Source: Methylomonas sp. ZR1 (GTDB taxonomy: Bacteria; Pseudomonadota; Gammaproteobacteria; Methylococcales; Methylomonadaceae). Taken from it: a stretch of DNA of 64,000 bases. Of this stretch, positions 10,401-20,263 are shown piece after piece. The DNA lies in NCBI RefSeq assembly GCF_013141865.1, contig NZ_RCST01000001.1, forward strand, positions 4,464,001 to 4,528,000. The letters run 5' to 3'. Numbering within the stretch: the first letter of the stretch is position 1; each line of letters begins with the position of its first letter. The position numbers and the translations under genes were made by a program. Under the pieces are notes generated by a model. That model made no database searches, was not told the origin of the DNA, and was given only the letters and a program-made list of their open reading frames with translations.

Positions 10401-11591
10401 CCCGGCATCGGCCATAAACTCCTCGGCCGCATAACCGGTAACCCGCAAGCTGGAAGGCGTCATATACAAAATCTGCTGATCATCGCCTTCCCAATATTCC
10501 CAGTCGAAGGTGTAGTCCGCGACGGTATGGAACTTTTCCTCCTCTGCCGCCAACTTGGCGGCAACCTGCAATTGCTTTCGCCACGCACCGATGATGAACC
10601 GGGCGCTGCTAGCCGAAATCAAAGCAAACAGCAGGACCAGTCCGGCCATTTCCAGGACTTCATTCCACCACTCCGCCAGAAAGTCGTCCCGAGCCAGGCC
10701 GACGCTGACCCATAACGGGTAGGTGTCCAGTTTGCGAAAAGATACCACCCTGGCGGTATTGTCGAAGCTGAAAGGCGTGTGGAACACACCCGAGGTGTGT
10801 CCGGATGCGAGCATCCGGCGAAATTCCGGCGAAATGGTTTTATCGCCAATCATGTTGCCGGGCTCGGCATGGGCGGGATAGCGAACGATCAAGCCCATAT
10901 CGGCATCTCTTAGGTTAATCGCCCCGCGACTGCCAATATCAACGTTGGAAATCGCTTTACTCAAGTTATCCAGTGAAACATTGGCAAAAACCACGCCGGC
11001 AAAACTGCCGTCGGCGCGGTTAAGGCGGCGCGCAAAATTTAGCACCCAAACCTTATTGATATGAGACATCACCGGTTTGTTGATAAATAGCCCAAGCGCC
11101 GGATTATCCCGCAAACTAGAAAAATAGAGCCGATCCGCCATGCTGAGCGGCTTATCTTTTGGTACATCCACGCCATAGGCTAGCCAACCTTGCGCGTCGG
11201 TAGCTCTAAGTCCGATAACCCATGGCAAACGCGCTTGTAAGCGCTGCATAAAAACCGACAGCGCCTCGGCGTCAACGCTCCCCAAAGCCTGTTGCCGCTG
11301 GATTTCCTCCACGGCCACCAACACGCCTAAGTCGACCTTTTCGATAAGGCTATCTAAGTTTTGCGCGATAACCTTGGCCAGATTCTGCGTCGTGATTTCG
11401 GCGCGCTGTTGATATTTGTCGAAGCTGCGATACAGCGCAAACCCCACGGTGGCGATAACCAACAGGTTAAGGATTACCGCCCCGGCAATCAGCCGCCTCG
11501 AGACATTGTTTGGAAAATCAAGCTGACCTGGCATAGCTGAACTCACAAGACTGTTGTGGTGTATTGGCGGCCCGTAAGTGTGCGCGGGCAA
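7407..11591 (-). CDS. Multi-PAS hybrid sensor histidine kinase with receiver domain
   Basis: A 1394-residue membrane sensor. Transmembrane helix 1 (about 33-53) and helix 2 (about 312-332) enclose a periplasmic PDC/dCache-like sensor. Then follow PAS domains (about 350-470, 480-600 and 790-920), a GAF domain (about 620-770), HisKA with MSHELRTPL (phospho-His near 949), HATPase (about 1055-1170, with GTGLGL) and a receiver (about 1200-1315, IWMDRQMPVMDG, phospho-Asp near 1242). A short helical tail follows the receiver. The many sensory modules suggest several inputs including an external ligand. The REC/HD-GYP gene 260 bases upstream on the same strand is the obvious partner, though there is no direct proof. 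Confidence 0.92.
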   Translation of the reverse strand: MPAHTYGPPIHHNSLVSSAMPGQLDFPNNVSRRLIAGAVILNLLVIATVGFALYRSFDKYQQRAEITTQNLAKVIAQNLDSLIEKVDLGVLVAVEEIQRQQALGSVDAEALSVFMQRLQARLPWVIGLRATDAQGWLAYGVDVPKDKPLSMADRLYFSSLRDNPALGLFINKPVMSHINKVWVLNFARRLNRADGSFAGVVFANVSLDNLSKAISNVDIGSRGAINLRDADMGLIVRYPAHAEPGNMIGDKTISPEFRRMLASGHTSGVFHTPFSFDNTARVVSFRKLDTYPLWVSVGLARDDFLAEWWNEVLEMAGLVLLFALISASSARFIIGAWRKQLQVAAKLAAEEEKFHTVADYTFDWEYWEGDDQQILYMTPSSLRVTGYAAEEFMADAGLLPRIIHADDRHLMTDHRHDVEHLRLAEVDFRIVRRDGEIRWISHCCQAVFGADNNYRGRRITNRDITERHLFATEINRLAQAADQNPTGIQITDLQGVLTYTNHAYTRITGYTFGEAYKMTPRALLSSEITADTYQACQAQLAAGKLWKSSLTNRHKNGELRWEQITASPIYDEAYQVCNYLYLRTDITEAKQTEAALYKLNRELRAISNCNQALLRHDNEPSLLKEICRIVCDEAEYRMAWVGYLENGPPKTIRPVAWAGFENGYLAVTDHSGGDAAGAHSPAAAAICSGEKVYVQDVCTDALMALARDAALARGYRSVIALPLADQNADIFGALTIYSAEPNAITAAEIRLLEELAGDLAFGISVLRDKAERLRTEEHLRDSEERLRLTLEAAQVGVWDWDVKNDQWYASPTYYTMLGYPVRTGMADRRAWFESVHPDDQTEVSDKMSDVLSRDFTEYQYQARMRHADGCYRWQYVRGFGIQRDSDGKVIRMLGIRMDIHDRKQNEEELRRYKEHLEDEIQQRTADLIIARDAAEAANRAKSVFLANMSHELRTPLNAILGFSKLMRKNPQLSEEQRQNLDIINRSGEHLLMLINDVLEMAKIEVGRLHLENAPFDLGNMVRDITDMMSVRAAEKGLRLLVDQASQFPRFIVGDEARLRQVLINLVGNAIKFTQQGGVTLRLGTRKNRISHLQIEVEDSGVGIPLADQQRIFEPFVQLGEQRDSQGTGLGLTITRQFVELMGGTLTLESHPNQGALFRIDLPLAEVNQADITDRSVDKAEAGAVIGLVEGQSDYRILIVEDQLENQLLLAKLMESVGFSCKVAGNGAEGIALFQTWRPQFIWMDRQMPVMDGLEATKRIRELPGGQEVVIVAVTASAFLEQRSELLEAGMNDFVRKPYRFNEIYECLAKHLGVRYVYEGVPEQTPPIAPLTPNMLAGLPASARDELKNALESLEPERIANAIVLATAQDPQLRKTLAYLADNFDYPAILRALPS

Positions 11592-11850
11592 ACGGTCCCT
11601 TCGTATTCCTTAAATGCGCTGCTAAACACCTAAGGATAGGGTTAAGTAACTTTTCTAGTGCGGATTAGCGGAACTTTCCCGTGCTTGTCGAAGGATCGCA
11701 GGGGAAATCCGGGCCTTCATAGCCCTTAACCGTTCATGCTTCGAATGCGCTCTCGGCAATTGCTCAGGCATCCAGGCCAGTCGAGCACGAACGGTTTGCC
11801 GGGAATAGTCATTTCGGGAAGTTATTTTTAGCGGAATTCTAAGGAGCCGC

Positions 11851-12876
11851 TCAAGCGGGCAAGCAATAATCCCGTTCCCGAAAAAGCTTTAAACAAATCT
11901 CGACTACTTCGGCGTTATACAGCACACCGCGATTGTCGGAAATCTCCTGCAGTGCTGCATCCAGCCCTAAACCGGCGCGGTAAGGGCGATGAGACTTCAT
12001 CGCTTCCACCACATCGGCAACCGCCAGAATCTCCGCTTCCAGCAATATCTCTCCCTTCTTTAGGCCGCACGGGTAGCCACTACCGTTGGGGCGTTCGTGA
12101 TGTTGCAAGACGATTTGCGCGATAGGCCAAGGGAAGTTGATGGATTTGAGGATGTCGTAGCCGGTTTCGGCGTGCCGCTTGATCAGGCTGAACTCCAAAT
12201 CGTCCAACCGACCGGGCTTGCACAGTATTTCGGCGGGGATCCGAATTTTGCCTATATCGTGTACCACGCTCGCCAACGTCAGCCCCTCTATCCGCTCTTC
12301 CGGCAATTGCAAGCCGCGGGCGATAGCCGTGGCGAGGTGGGCGACGCGGCGTTGATGGCCGGCGGTGTAGGGATCGCGCGCTTCGATAGTGGCCGCAATC
12401 GCGGTCACGAAATCCAGCATGCCGGCGCGCAAATTTCTCTCGCTTTCCATCAGTTTACGGGTTCGCTCTTCCACCTGTTCTTCCAGATGGTTGCGCAGGC
12501 GGTCAAACTCCAAATGAGTACGCACCCTAACCAGCAATTCATCGCGCTGATAGGGCTTGGTGACGAAATCCACTGCACCCAAGTCAAAGCCGCGCACTTT
12601 TTCGTCGGTATCCATGATCGCGCTGACGAAGATGACCGGCACATCGCATGTATTCGGGTTAGCTTTGAGTTGCCGGCAAACTTCGAAGCCATCCATCTCC
12701 GGCATGCGAATATCCAACAGCACCAGTTCCGGCGGGTGTTTGAAAGCGGAATTTAAGGCTAATTCGCCGCTAATAGCAGAACGGACTTCGTAGCCTTCGT
12801 CCTTCAGAATATCCGTTAACAACTTTAAGGAGGCAGGGGTGTCGTCAACGGCGAGAATGTTGCCTTTATATGTCAT
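11851..12876 (-). CDS. Response regulator with HD-GYP domain, probable c-di-GMP phosphodiesterase
   Basis: A 341-residue protein: receiver domain (about 1-125, with ILAVDD, LVLLDIRMPEMDG and TKPY), a short helix, then an HD-GYP domain with HQRRVAHLA, VVHDIGKIRIP and HHERPNGSGYP. This is the RpfG-like architecture, which hydrolyses cyclic di-GMP when the receiver is phosphorylated. The start chosen follows AAAGAG; a longer version adds 16 residues of non-receiver sequence. The catalytic HD and the GYP signature are present, so activity is likely. It may be driven by the hybrid kinase gene downstream. Confidence 0.92.
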   Translation of the reverse strand: MTYKGNILAVDDTPASLKLLTDILKDEGYEVRSAISGELALNSAFKHPPELVLLDIRMPEMDGFEVCRQLKANPNTCDVPVIFVSAIMDTDEKVRGFDLGAVDFVTKPYQRDELLVRVRTHLEFDRLRNHLEEQVEERTRKLMESERNLRAGMLDFVTAIAATIEARDPYTAGHQRRVAHLATAIARGLQLPEERIEGLTLASVVHDIGKIRIPAEILCKPGRLDDLEFSLIKRHAETGYDILKSINFPWPIAQIVLQHHERPNGSGYPCGLKKGEILLEAEILAVADVVEAMKSHRPYRAGLGLDAALQEISDNRGVLYNAEVVEICLKLFRERDYCLPA

Positions 12877-12966
12877 AAAACTCTTTAATCGGTTTGCCTG
12901 AATGCTGCCAGGATACCCTGCCAAACGCAGTTTTCAGCAAAATATGCCAAGGTTTTCCGGGGCCGA

Positions 12967-13035
12967 ATTGCCTCAAATTAAAAGTAACCCAAGGGGTCAT
13001 TAAAAACGGGTCGTTGCCTCACATTGTGTGTAACC
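12967..13035. repeat. Left end of the IS: two terminal repeats
   Basis: Two related motifs, at 12967-12989 and 13014-13035, are separated by 24 bases. Both begin TTGCCTCA and end GTAACC. They are the likely transposase-binding sites at this end. Confidence 0.75.
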
Positions 13036-13056
13036 GAAATCAAGCGGGTTGCCACC

Positions 13057-14221
13057 ATGGGAAAACACGAACGACGAGCCTATTTACAGGCTATCCAAAA
13101 GCGCTATCGACAAAGCGATAGGGCAACGAAACAAACGATCCTAAACGAGTTTTGCGAAGTCTGCGGCTACGCCCGTAAGTACGCGATTCGTTTGCTGAAT
13201 CGAAAAGCCAAGCCAACCGCTTCGCCTAGCAAACGGCCCGGCCCCAAGCGGAAATATCAAGCCGAGGTGTTGCTGGAGCCATTGAAGCGCATCTGGTTCG
13301 CTAGCGATCAACTGTGCGGCAAGCGCCTGAAAGCAGCGATACCGATCTGGCTGCCGCACTACGAAACGCAGTACGGCTCAGGTTCGTGCCGACTTGCTAA
13401 AGGTTTCGGCGGCGACCTTGGATCGCTTGCTCAAACCCTTGCGCGTCCAGCACCCCAAAGGCTTGTCCGGCACCAAACCCGGGTCTCTGTTGAAAACCCA
13501 GATTCCCATCCGAACTCATCACTGGGACGAGACCCAGCCCGGTTTTGTCGAAGCCGATACTGTCGCTCACTGTGGCAATTCGCTGGCCGGCGATTTCGTC
13601 TAGAGCCTGACGATGACGGACATTGTCACCGGCTGGACCGAATGCCGGGCCACCTGGAATAAAGGCTCGCAAGGTATCCTGGAACAGATTCAGGCCATCG
13701 AGAACCTGTTGCCATTCCCTTTGAAAGGCTTCGATTGCGACAATGGTTCTGAATTTCTCAATCATCACCTGGTTCGCTATTTCACCGACCACCCGCAAAA
13801 GCCTGCGTTTACCCGCTCCAGGCCTTACAAGAAAAACGACAATGCCCACGTCGAGCAGAAAAACTGGACTCACGCCAGGCAATTATTCGGCTACGACCGG
13901 CTGGATAATGCCGCGCTGGTGCCGTTGATGAACGAGGTCTACAGCACGCTTGGGTGTCCTTTGCAGAATCATTTCTGCCCCAGTCTGAAACTTCAGAAAA
14001 AACACCGAGACGGCGCCAAAGTCGTGAAAAAATACCATGCCCCGCAAACCCCTTACCAACGGGTGATCAATCATCCTGACATTCCGGAAACCACCAAACA
14101 GACTCTCCAGGAACATCATGCCAAACTCAATCCATTTGCTCTTAAGGCCGCCATTGAGCAACAATTGAAACTCATTTTTTCACAAATCCAGGTTACCTCT
14201 AATGTGAGGCAACGACTCTGA
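13057..14221 (+). pseudogene. DDE (integrase-core) transposase, broken by a frameshift and a nonsense codon
   Basis: The N-terminal frame starts at the ATG at 13057 with a helix-turn-helix region (TKQTILNEFCEVCGYARKYA). Around 13375-13390 the reading shifts by one base into the next frame, which carries the catalytic core. There Asp of VEADTVAH, Asp of FDCDNGSEF and Glu of NAHVEQKNW form a plausible DDE triad. A TAG at 13601-13603 (between GDFV and SLTMTD, probably once TGG for Trp) cuts the core again. The C-terminus is encoded by the right inner inverted repeat. With two lesions the enzyme is almost certainly inactive. Confidence 0.85.
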
Positions 14222-14251
14222 TCCTTCGGTTACCTTTTTCTATGAGGCAAT
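14191..14251. repeat. Right end of the IS: two terminal repeats
   Basis: The motif GGTTACC...TGAGGCAA occurs twice (14191-14212 and 14228-14251). These are reverse complements of the left-end repeats. Confidence 0.75.
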
Positions 14252-14421
14252 ACGGGGGCTGGCTCATATCGGTTGCGATGCGCCGGAGCGCTAGGTCGTT
14301 CGAAACCATTCGGACGCCGTTCGATTTTGAAGGGGCCGCATAGCTGATGCCGCAGGACATTATAGTGTATGCCCCAAGGCGTAGGCGGAACGCAGTTAAG
14401 CAGTTATTTTTATCGATAGCC

Positions 14422-14448
14422 TAAAGTTATCGGCTTGCGGTTCGATAA
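14422..14448 (+). promoter_or_regulatory. Sigma-28 (FliA) type promoter
   Basis: TAAAGTTA, an 11-base spacer, then TTCGATAA. This matches the FliA consensus TAAAGTTT-N11-GCCGATAA at 7 of 8 and 6 of 8 positions with exact spacing. It lies about 55 bases before the start of the YjfB-like motility protein. Confidence 0.7.
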
Positions 14449-14503
14449 CCTTTTTAGCCGTTACGGCAACCGCTTTCCAAAACCAACCCGACGAGGCCTC
14501 GCC

Positions 14504-14689
14504 ATGCTTGATTCCGTCTCTTCCGTCGCCGCGCTGGCGACACAAATGTCCACCCAAAAAACCGCGCAACAAGTCGAAGTTGCGATGCTGGTAAAAGCCA
14601 AGGAGATGCAGGAACAACAAGGCCAAAACGCCTTAAAGTTATTGGAGTCGGCCAGCGTACCGGCGAACGGTATCGATGTCCGGGTTTGA
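14504..14689 (+). CDS. YjfB-like putative motility protein
   Basis: A 61-residue helical protein (MLDSVSSVAALATQMSTQKT..., ending NGIDVRV) that fits the YjfB/putative motility protein family (PF14070). The start at 14504 is downstream of the FliA-type promoter. A longer frame would begin inside that promoter, so it is rejected. The role in the family is poorly known. The sigma-28 promoter supports late flagellar or motility expression. Confidence 0.75.
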   Translation: MLDSVSSVAALATQMSTQKTAQQVEVAMLVKAKEMQEQQGQNALKLLESASVPANGIDVRV

Positions 14690-14710
14690 GCGGCGGAAGA
14701 TTGCTGGAAC

Positions 14711-15562
14711 TTAGCTGCCTTGCTTGTCCTGCATCGCCAGCGCAGCCTGATACAAGGTCTTTTTACGCTGGCCGGTAATTTCGGCCGCCAGTGCCGCGGC
14801 GGTTTTGGTAGAACATTCCGCCAGCAATATACCCAAAATCCGCCGTTGTTCGTCGGTTAATTCATCGTCTTGCTCACCAGCTTCGCGGCCGGCTACCAAT
14901 ACCACGAATTCGCCCTTGCGCATGTTTTCGTCGGTCTGCACTTTCTCCAACACCTTGACCAGTTTGTCGCCGACAATCGTTTCATGCAATTTCGTGAGCT
15001 CCCGAGCAACGACAATTTGGTGATTAGCCGGAAATACCGTCAGCATATCTTCCAAGGCGGCCTGGATACGATGGCTGGATTCGTAAAAAGCCCAAGTCGA
15101 GCAGTCAGCCAGTTTATGTTCGAAGAAGCTGCGCCGCGCCGAGCCGGTGCGTGGCAAAAAGCCTTCGAAACTGAAACGGCTGGTCGGTAAACCCGCCACC
15201 GACAAGGCGGCGATCAGCGCGCAGGCGCCGGGTATCGGACACACATCTACGCCTTGCTGTCTGGCCAATTTGACCAGAGGAAAGCCGGGATCGCTGATCA
15301 TCGGCGTGCCGGCATCGGATACCAGCGCCACCGATAATCCTTCGCGGATTTTATCGATTAGGCCTTGCGAAGCATGTTCTTCGTTATGTTGATGCAGTGA
15401 TTGCAGCGGCTTATTGATGCCGTAATGTTGCAGCAACATCTTGACGTGGCGGGTATCTTCGGCGGCGATCAAGTCCACTTGTTTCAATATGTCCACCGCC
15501 CGAAAACTGAAATCGGCCAGATTACCGATTGGCGTGGCAACCACGTATAATTTTCCGTACAT
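14711..15562 (-). CDS. rsmI: 16S rRNA (cytidine(1402)-2'-O)-methyltransferase RsmI
   Basis: A 283-residue protein of the tetrapyrrole-methylase fold. It begins LYVVATPIGNLADFSFRAV and carries AAEDTRHVKMLLQHYGI and LVSDAGTPMISDPGF, all RsmI signatures. It uses S-adenosylmethionine to methylate the ribose of C1402 in the 30S decoding centre. It is divergent from lpoA with only 21 bases between the start codons, the gene order conserved in gammaproteobacteria. Confidence 0.96.
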   Translation of the reverse strand: MYGKLYVVATPIGNLADFSFRAVDILKQVDLIAAEDTRHVKMLLQHYGINKPLQSLHQHNEEHASQGLIDKIREGLSVALVSDAGTPMISDPGFPLVKLARQQGVDVCPIPGACALIAALSVAGLPTSRFSFEGFLPRTGSARRSFFEHKLADCSTWAFYESSHRIQAALEDMLTVFPANHQIVVARELTKLHETIVGDKLVKVLEKVQTDENMRKGEFVVLVAGREAGEQDDELTDEQRRILGILLAECSTKTAAALAAEITGQRKKTLYQAALAMQDKQGS

Positions 15563-15583
15563 TTATTCTTCGGTCCCCGTGCT

Positions 15584-17404
15584 ATGTCTCATCGCAAATT
15601 TGCCGCCATTATGCCGCGTCGTGTTTTAAACCGCTGGTTTTTCGGCCTGTTGCTGCTGGCTGCGTGCAGCGAACAACCGGTCAAAAATAAAACCCAGCTG
15701 GAAGTGCGTCCGCAGACCAGCGCCCGCAAAGCCAAACCGGCCGAGCCGCCGCGCAGTTACCGGATGGCCGACAATCAAAACAGCCTGCATCTGCTGGATG
15801 CCGACACCCGCCTGCAAGCCGGCGATAGTCAGGCCGCGCAAAAAGCCCTGGATAAAATCAACGCCGAACAGTTGCCGCCGGAGTTGTTCAGCAAATACAA
15901 ATTGCTCCAAGCTCAAGTAGCGTTGAGCATGGGCGATGCGGAACAAGCCTTGAAAAAGCTGGAGGGTGTGCGGCCCGCCATACTGGCCGACGCCGATCAA
16001 ATTGCTTATTACCAATCCGTGGCCTTTGTGCATGCTTTGTTGGGCGATGTTGTACCCAGCGTCAGGGCGCGCCTGAAACTGGGCCGACTGTTGCAAAAAC
16101 CCGAGCAGCAAAAGCAAAACATTATCGCCATCCTGGATGCGCTTAGCGTGTTGCCGCTGGAAACCCTTAGCGGCCCGTCCCCCATCGTTGACGAACTGAG
16201 CGGCTGGATGGCCTTGGCTAAAGTTCTTAAGCAACGCAACGTGGCCGGTTTCGACACAGCCGGTCAAATCATGCAATGGCGGCAAATGTTTCCCGGCCAT
16301 CCGGCCAACGCCGATTACCTGCAAGCCTATCTGAATCCGCCGCCCGTCAGTCAGCAAACCGTTCAAGAACCGGAGCAAGCTGCGCAACCACCTGCTCCGG
16401 GTGCAACCATTGCCGTGTTGCTGCCTGGCTCGGGCTCTTACGCCAGCGCGGCTAAAGCCATCAGGGAAGGGTTGACGGTAGCCCATCGACTGGCCGCCAG
16501 CGCCGCGCCGCAAATGCCACTAAAGTATTACGACAGTGAAAAAGACGATATAGCCAACATATATAAGCAAGCTGTCAGCGACGGCGCCAAACAGGTGATA
16601 GGGCCCTTGGTGAAGGAACAGATCCAAAATTTGGCGCAATCCGCCGAATTAAGCGTACCGGTACTGGCGTTGAATCATGTGGAAAACCTCAGCAACCCCA
16701 ATCTCTATCAATTCGGCCTCAGCCCGATAGACGACGCGGAACAATTGGTACAAAAAGCCAAGCGCGATGGCCAACAGAATGCCGTATTGCTGACGCCGAA
16801 TACCACGCAAGGTGAGCGGGTGCGCCATTATCTAATGTCGGCTTGGCAAGCGGTCGGCGGCGCCGTGGTGGGTGTGGAAAGCTACGACCCGAAACAACAC
16901 GATTTCGCCGCCATTGTAAAAACCTTGCTCAGCAACAGCGTCAGCGCGAATGGCCAGAAGCAACCCTTGGCCTTATTCGTTAGCGCCAGCTCGGAATTGG
17001 CCAGAGAGTTGGCGCCGCAACTCAAGTACTCGCAAAGCAGCGAGTTGTCGGTTTATGCGATGCCGAATATCTACAGCGGCCGGCAAAATCCGGTGCGGGA
17101 TAGCGAGTTGGGCAAGATTAATTTCTGCGATCTTCCTTGGGTGTTCGGCGACGCCTACACCGGCGCACTCAGCCAGCAAGCCGTGCAGAATACCTGGCAA
17201 GGCCTCAGCGACAGCCAGGTTAAGCTGGTCGCGTTAGGCATAGATGCTTACAACATCATTGGTCAATTACCGCAGTTGGCCGGAGCGTCTTACGCCGGCG
17301 CCACCGGCCGCTTGTCAGTGAACGATGAAAATCGCATTACCCGCAAACTAGTCTGTGCCCAGTTTAAAGGCGGCGTGCCGGTCGCCTCCGGCTTTGTCGA
17401 ATAG
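15584..17404 (+). CDS. lpoA: Penicillin-binding protein activator LpoA
   Basis: A 606-residue outer-membrane lipoprotein. The signal has lipobox LLAAC with Cys28. A tetratricopeptide-like helical region (about 60-240) precedes a periplasmic-binding-protein-like domain (about 270-600, beginning TIAVLLPGSGSYASAAKAIREG). LpoA stimulates the bifunctional peptidoglycan synthase PBP1A from the outer membrane. A second in-frame ATG lies nine codons later and is also possible. It opens the conserved lpoA-yraN-diaA run. Confidence 0.93.
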   Translation: MSHRKFAAIMPRRVLNRWFFGLLLLAACSEQPVKNKTQLEVRPQTSARKAKPAEPPRSYRMADNQNSLHLLDADTRLQAGDSQAAQKALDKINAEQLPPELFSKYKLLQAQVALSMGDAEQALKKLEGVRPAILADADQIAYYQSVAFVHALLGDVVPSVRARLKLGRLLQKPEQQKQNIIAILDALSVLPLETLSGPSPIVDELSGWMALAKVLKQRNVAGFDTAGQIMQWRQMFPGHPANADYLQAYLNPPPVSQQTVQEPEQAAQPPAPGATIAVLLPGSGSYASAAKAIREGLTVAHRLAASAAPQMPLKYYDSEKDDIANIYKQAVSDGAKQVIGPLVKEQIQNLAQSAELSVPVLALNHVENLSNPNLYQFGLSPIDDAEQLVQKAKRDGQQNAVLLTPNTTQGERVRHYLMSAWQAVGGAVVGVESYDPKQHDFAAIVKTLLSNSVSANGQKQPLALFVSASSELARELAPQLKYSQSSELSVYAMPNIYSGRQNPVRDSELGKINFCDLPWVFGDAYTGALSQQAVQNTWQGLSDSQVKLVALGIDAYNIIGQLPQLAGASYAGATGRLSVNDENRITRKLVCAQFKGGVPVASGFVE

Positions 17405-17405
17405 C

Positions 17406-18367
<962 letters not shown>

Positions 18368-18377
18368 CGCGCTCAGG

Positions 18378-18409
18378 CGCCCGTTATCATTCAATCGGAT
18401 AAACGGGCG
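18378..18409. terminator. Hairpin between convergent diaA and glgC
   Basis: The stem CGCCCGTT-ATC pairs with GAT-AAACGGGCG around a short loop, followed by TTTGCATACTT. It lies between the convergent diaA and glgC genes. The T tract is weak. Confidence 0.5.
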
Positions 18410-18422
18410 TTTGCATACTTAA

Positions 18423-19688
18423 TTACCTGACGTAATGTAGTTTTTGCCCCAACATTTCGGCAGTTACCAGCACTACCCCGCCCTCGCTGACATAAAATCT
18501 GTTTTTGTCGTCGTTAAGATTCTCGCCAATCACCGTGCCTGTCGGCACCTCGCAACCTTTTTCAACGATGGCTTTGGTAATTCGGCAATTTTGGCCTATG
18601 CAGACTTGCGGCAACAGAATGCTGTCTTTGATAAGCGCTGACTCGTTTACGGTGACATTGGAAAACACCATGGAATGCTGAATGGTTGCGCCGGAAATAA
18701 TAGAGCCGCCGGCAATCATCGAATCGACGGCCAGACCACGCCGGCCGTTGTCGTCGAACACAAACTTGGCCGGCGGTGTTTGTTCCTGATAGGTCCATAT
18801 CGGCCAGGACGCATCGTATAAATTCAAATCCGGCTTGACGCCGATTAACTCCAAATTGGAAGCCCAGTAGGCGTCTATGGTCCCGACATCGCGCCAATAA
18901 CTTTGCTGGCCGCTTTGTAAATCCAAAAACGGATAGGCATTAACAATATGATCGTCAATGACGGCGGGAATAATATCTTTGCCAAAGTCGTTGGTAGAAT
19001 TTTCAGTGAGAGAATCTTTAATTAATTGCTCCCATAAAAAATCGGCGTTAAAGATATAAATACCCATCGAGGCCAATGCGGTATTGGTTCTACCCGGCAT
19101 CACGGGTGGGTTGGCGGGTTTTTCGACAAAAGCCCTGACCCGGCGATTGCTATCCACGTCCATTACGCCAAAAGCGGAGGCGTCTTTTAAGGATACTTCC
19201 AGACAACCTATGGTTAGGTCGGCGTTTTTTTCGACGTGGTCGATTAACATGGCCGCGTAATCCATTTTATAAATATGGTCGCCGGCCAGGATTAAAATAT
19301 GATCCGGTTTACGAGCCCGCAGAATATCGATATTCTGCAACACGGCGTCGGCGGTGCCTTTATACCAGGAGGTCTCGTCTATCCGTTGTTGTGCCGGCAT
19401 GATGTCGACGTATTCGCCAAATTCGCCGCGCATGAATCCCCAGCCTTTTTGGATATGCCGAATCAGCGAATCGGCCTTATATTGCGTCATCACGCCGATT
19501 TTACGGATACCGGAATTCACGCAATTGGATAACGGAAAATCGATAATCCGAAACTTGCCGCCAAAAGGCACGGCGGGCTTGGCGCGCCAATCCGTCATAT
19601 TCATTAAGCGCGAACCGCGTCCGCCGGCAAGAATTAAAGCAATAGTATTTTTGGTTAATTGATGGATATTGTGTGTGGGCGCTGACAT
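18423..19688 (-). CDS. glgC: Glucose-1-phosphate adenylyltransferase GlgC
   Basis: A 421-residue enzyme that makes ADP-glucose from glucose 1-phosphate and ATP, the committed step of glycogen synthesis. It shows [16 protein letters not shown], the [19 protein letters not shown] sugar-nucleotidyl motif, [12 protein letters not shown] and FVEKP, plus a C-terminal left-handed helix domain. The start at MSAPTHN is chosen because the longer frame adds 26 unrelated residues. Glycogen storage is typical of Methylomonas-like methanotrophs. No other glg gene is nearby. Confidence 0.96.
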   Translation of the reverse strand: MSAPTHNIHQLTKNTIALILAGGRGSRLMNMTDWRAKPAVPFGGKFRIIDFPLSNCVNSGIRKIGVMTQYKADSLIRHIQKGWGFMRGEFGEYVDIMPAQQRIDETSWYKGTADAVLQNIDILRARKPDHILILAGDHIYKMDYAAMLIDHVEKNADLTIGCLEVSLKDASAFGVMDVDSNRRVRAFVEKPANPPVMPGRTNTALASMGIYIFNADFLWEQLIKDSLTENSTNDFGKDIIPAVIDDHIVNAYPFLDLQSGQQSYWRDVGTIDAYWASNLELIGVKPDLNLYDASWPIWTYQEQTPPAKFVFDDNGRRGLAVDSMIAGGSIISGATIQHSMVFSNVTVNESALIKDSILLPQVCIGQNCRITKAIVEKGCEVPTGTVIGENLNDDKNRFYVSEGGVVLVTAEMLGQKLHYVR

Positions 19689-19789
19689 GGTTAAATCTTT
19701 AGAAAAATAAACTGTTGGCCGAATAGGTTTTATAGGGCATATCAAGTTTTCCCAAGGCTTTTTCAAACCTAAAAATTAACGGCGAAAAC

Positions 19790-20263
19790 TCAAAATACAC
19801 GCATTGTTTCAAGCGAAGCAAACGCGCTTGAGTTGTTAATATCCGGAGTGATATGTAGTTCGATAATACTTACCGCGGGCAAGTCGACAACGTGTAGTTC
19901 CGACTCCGCTGTGCACCCTTGCGGATTAAAATGCCATTGTTGGCGGACGATTTCGCGAAACGGCTGTCCGTTATCCGCAGAAATACGAAGGACGTATTCT
20001 TGTGTTCTGGCTATAGCCGATTCCAAAAAATCCAGTTGAATAGATTGCACAGGCTGGGCCTGCTTAAACAGTAAGCGGATAACTTGCGGGCCGGGCATGC
20101 CCGCTCGCCACCCGCCGCTAAAACCAGGCAGTAGCGCGGCTTCGATAGTGTGCTCCTTAGCCTCGGATGACACTTCAACGTCAGCAAGCGCTTCCAGATT
20201 TAACGGCTCTGTCATTGAGCTGGCTTTGTTGGGCCGACTGTCACCGATAATTCGTTTTTGCAT
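19790..20263 (-). CDS. Hypothetical protein with discoidin-like fold
   Basis: A 157-residue soluble protein without a signal peptide. The middle (GFSGGWRAGMPGPQVIRLLFKQAQPVQSI...) and the pattern of strands ending in a metal- or sugar-site-like HITPDINNSSAFASLETMRVF resemble an F5/8 type C (discoidin-like) beta-sandwich. It lies about 100 bases upstream of glgC on the same strand, so a role in binding glycogen or another glycan is a guess. The start may instead be an internal ATG at 20215. Confidence 0.55.
   Translation of the reverse strand: MQKRIIGDSRPNKASSMTEPLNLEALADVEVSSEAKEHTIEAALLPGFSGGWRAGMPGPQVIRLLFKQAQPVQSIQLDFLESAIARTQEYVLRISADNGQPFREIVRQQWHFNPQGCTAESELHVVDLPAVSIIELHITPDINNSSAFASLETMRVF

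Larger units (their letters stand above)
12967..14251 (+). mobile_element. Degenerate insertion sequence with doubled terminal inverted repeats
   Basis: An element of about 1.28 kb around a broken DDE transposase. The outer inverted repeats are ATTGCCTCAAATTAAAAG plus TAACC (12967-12989), matched in reverse complement at 14228-14251. An inner pair, TTGCCTCACATT plus GTGTGTAACC (13014-13035), is matched at 14191-14212. Each end thus carries two copies of a motif starting TTGCCTCA and ending GTAACC. I saw no clear target-site duplication. The IS family is not assigned. It lies between the HD-GYP gene and the yjfB-like gene and interrupts neither. Confidence 0.8.

Noticed and set aside
12097..12756. 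219-codon open frame on the plus strand
   Set aside because: It is antisense to the REC/HD-GYP gene, whose motifs are unmistakable.
13375..13603. Programmed frameshifting in the transposase
   Set aside because: There is no slippery sequence or following stem at the junction, and a separate TAG breaks the same core, so decay is the simpler reading.
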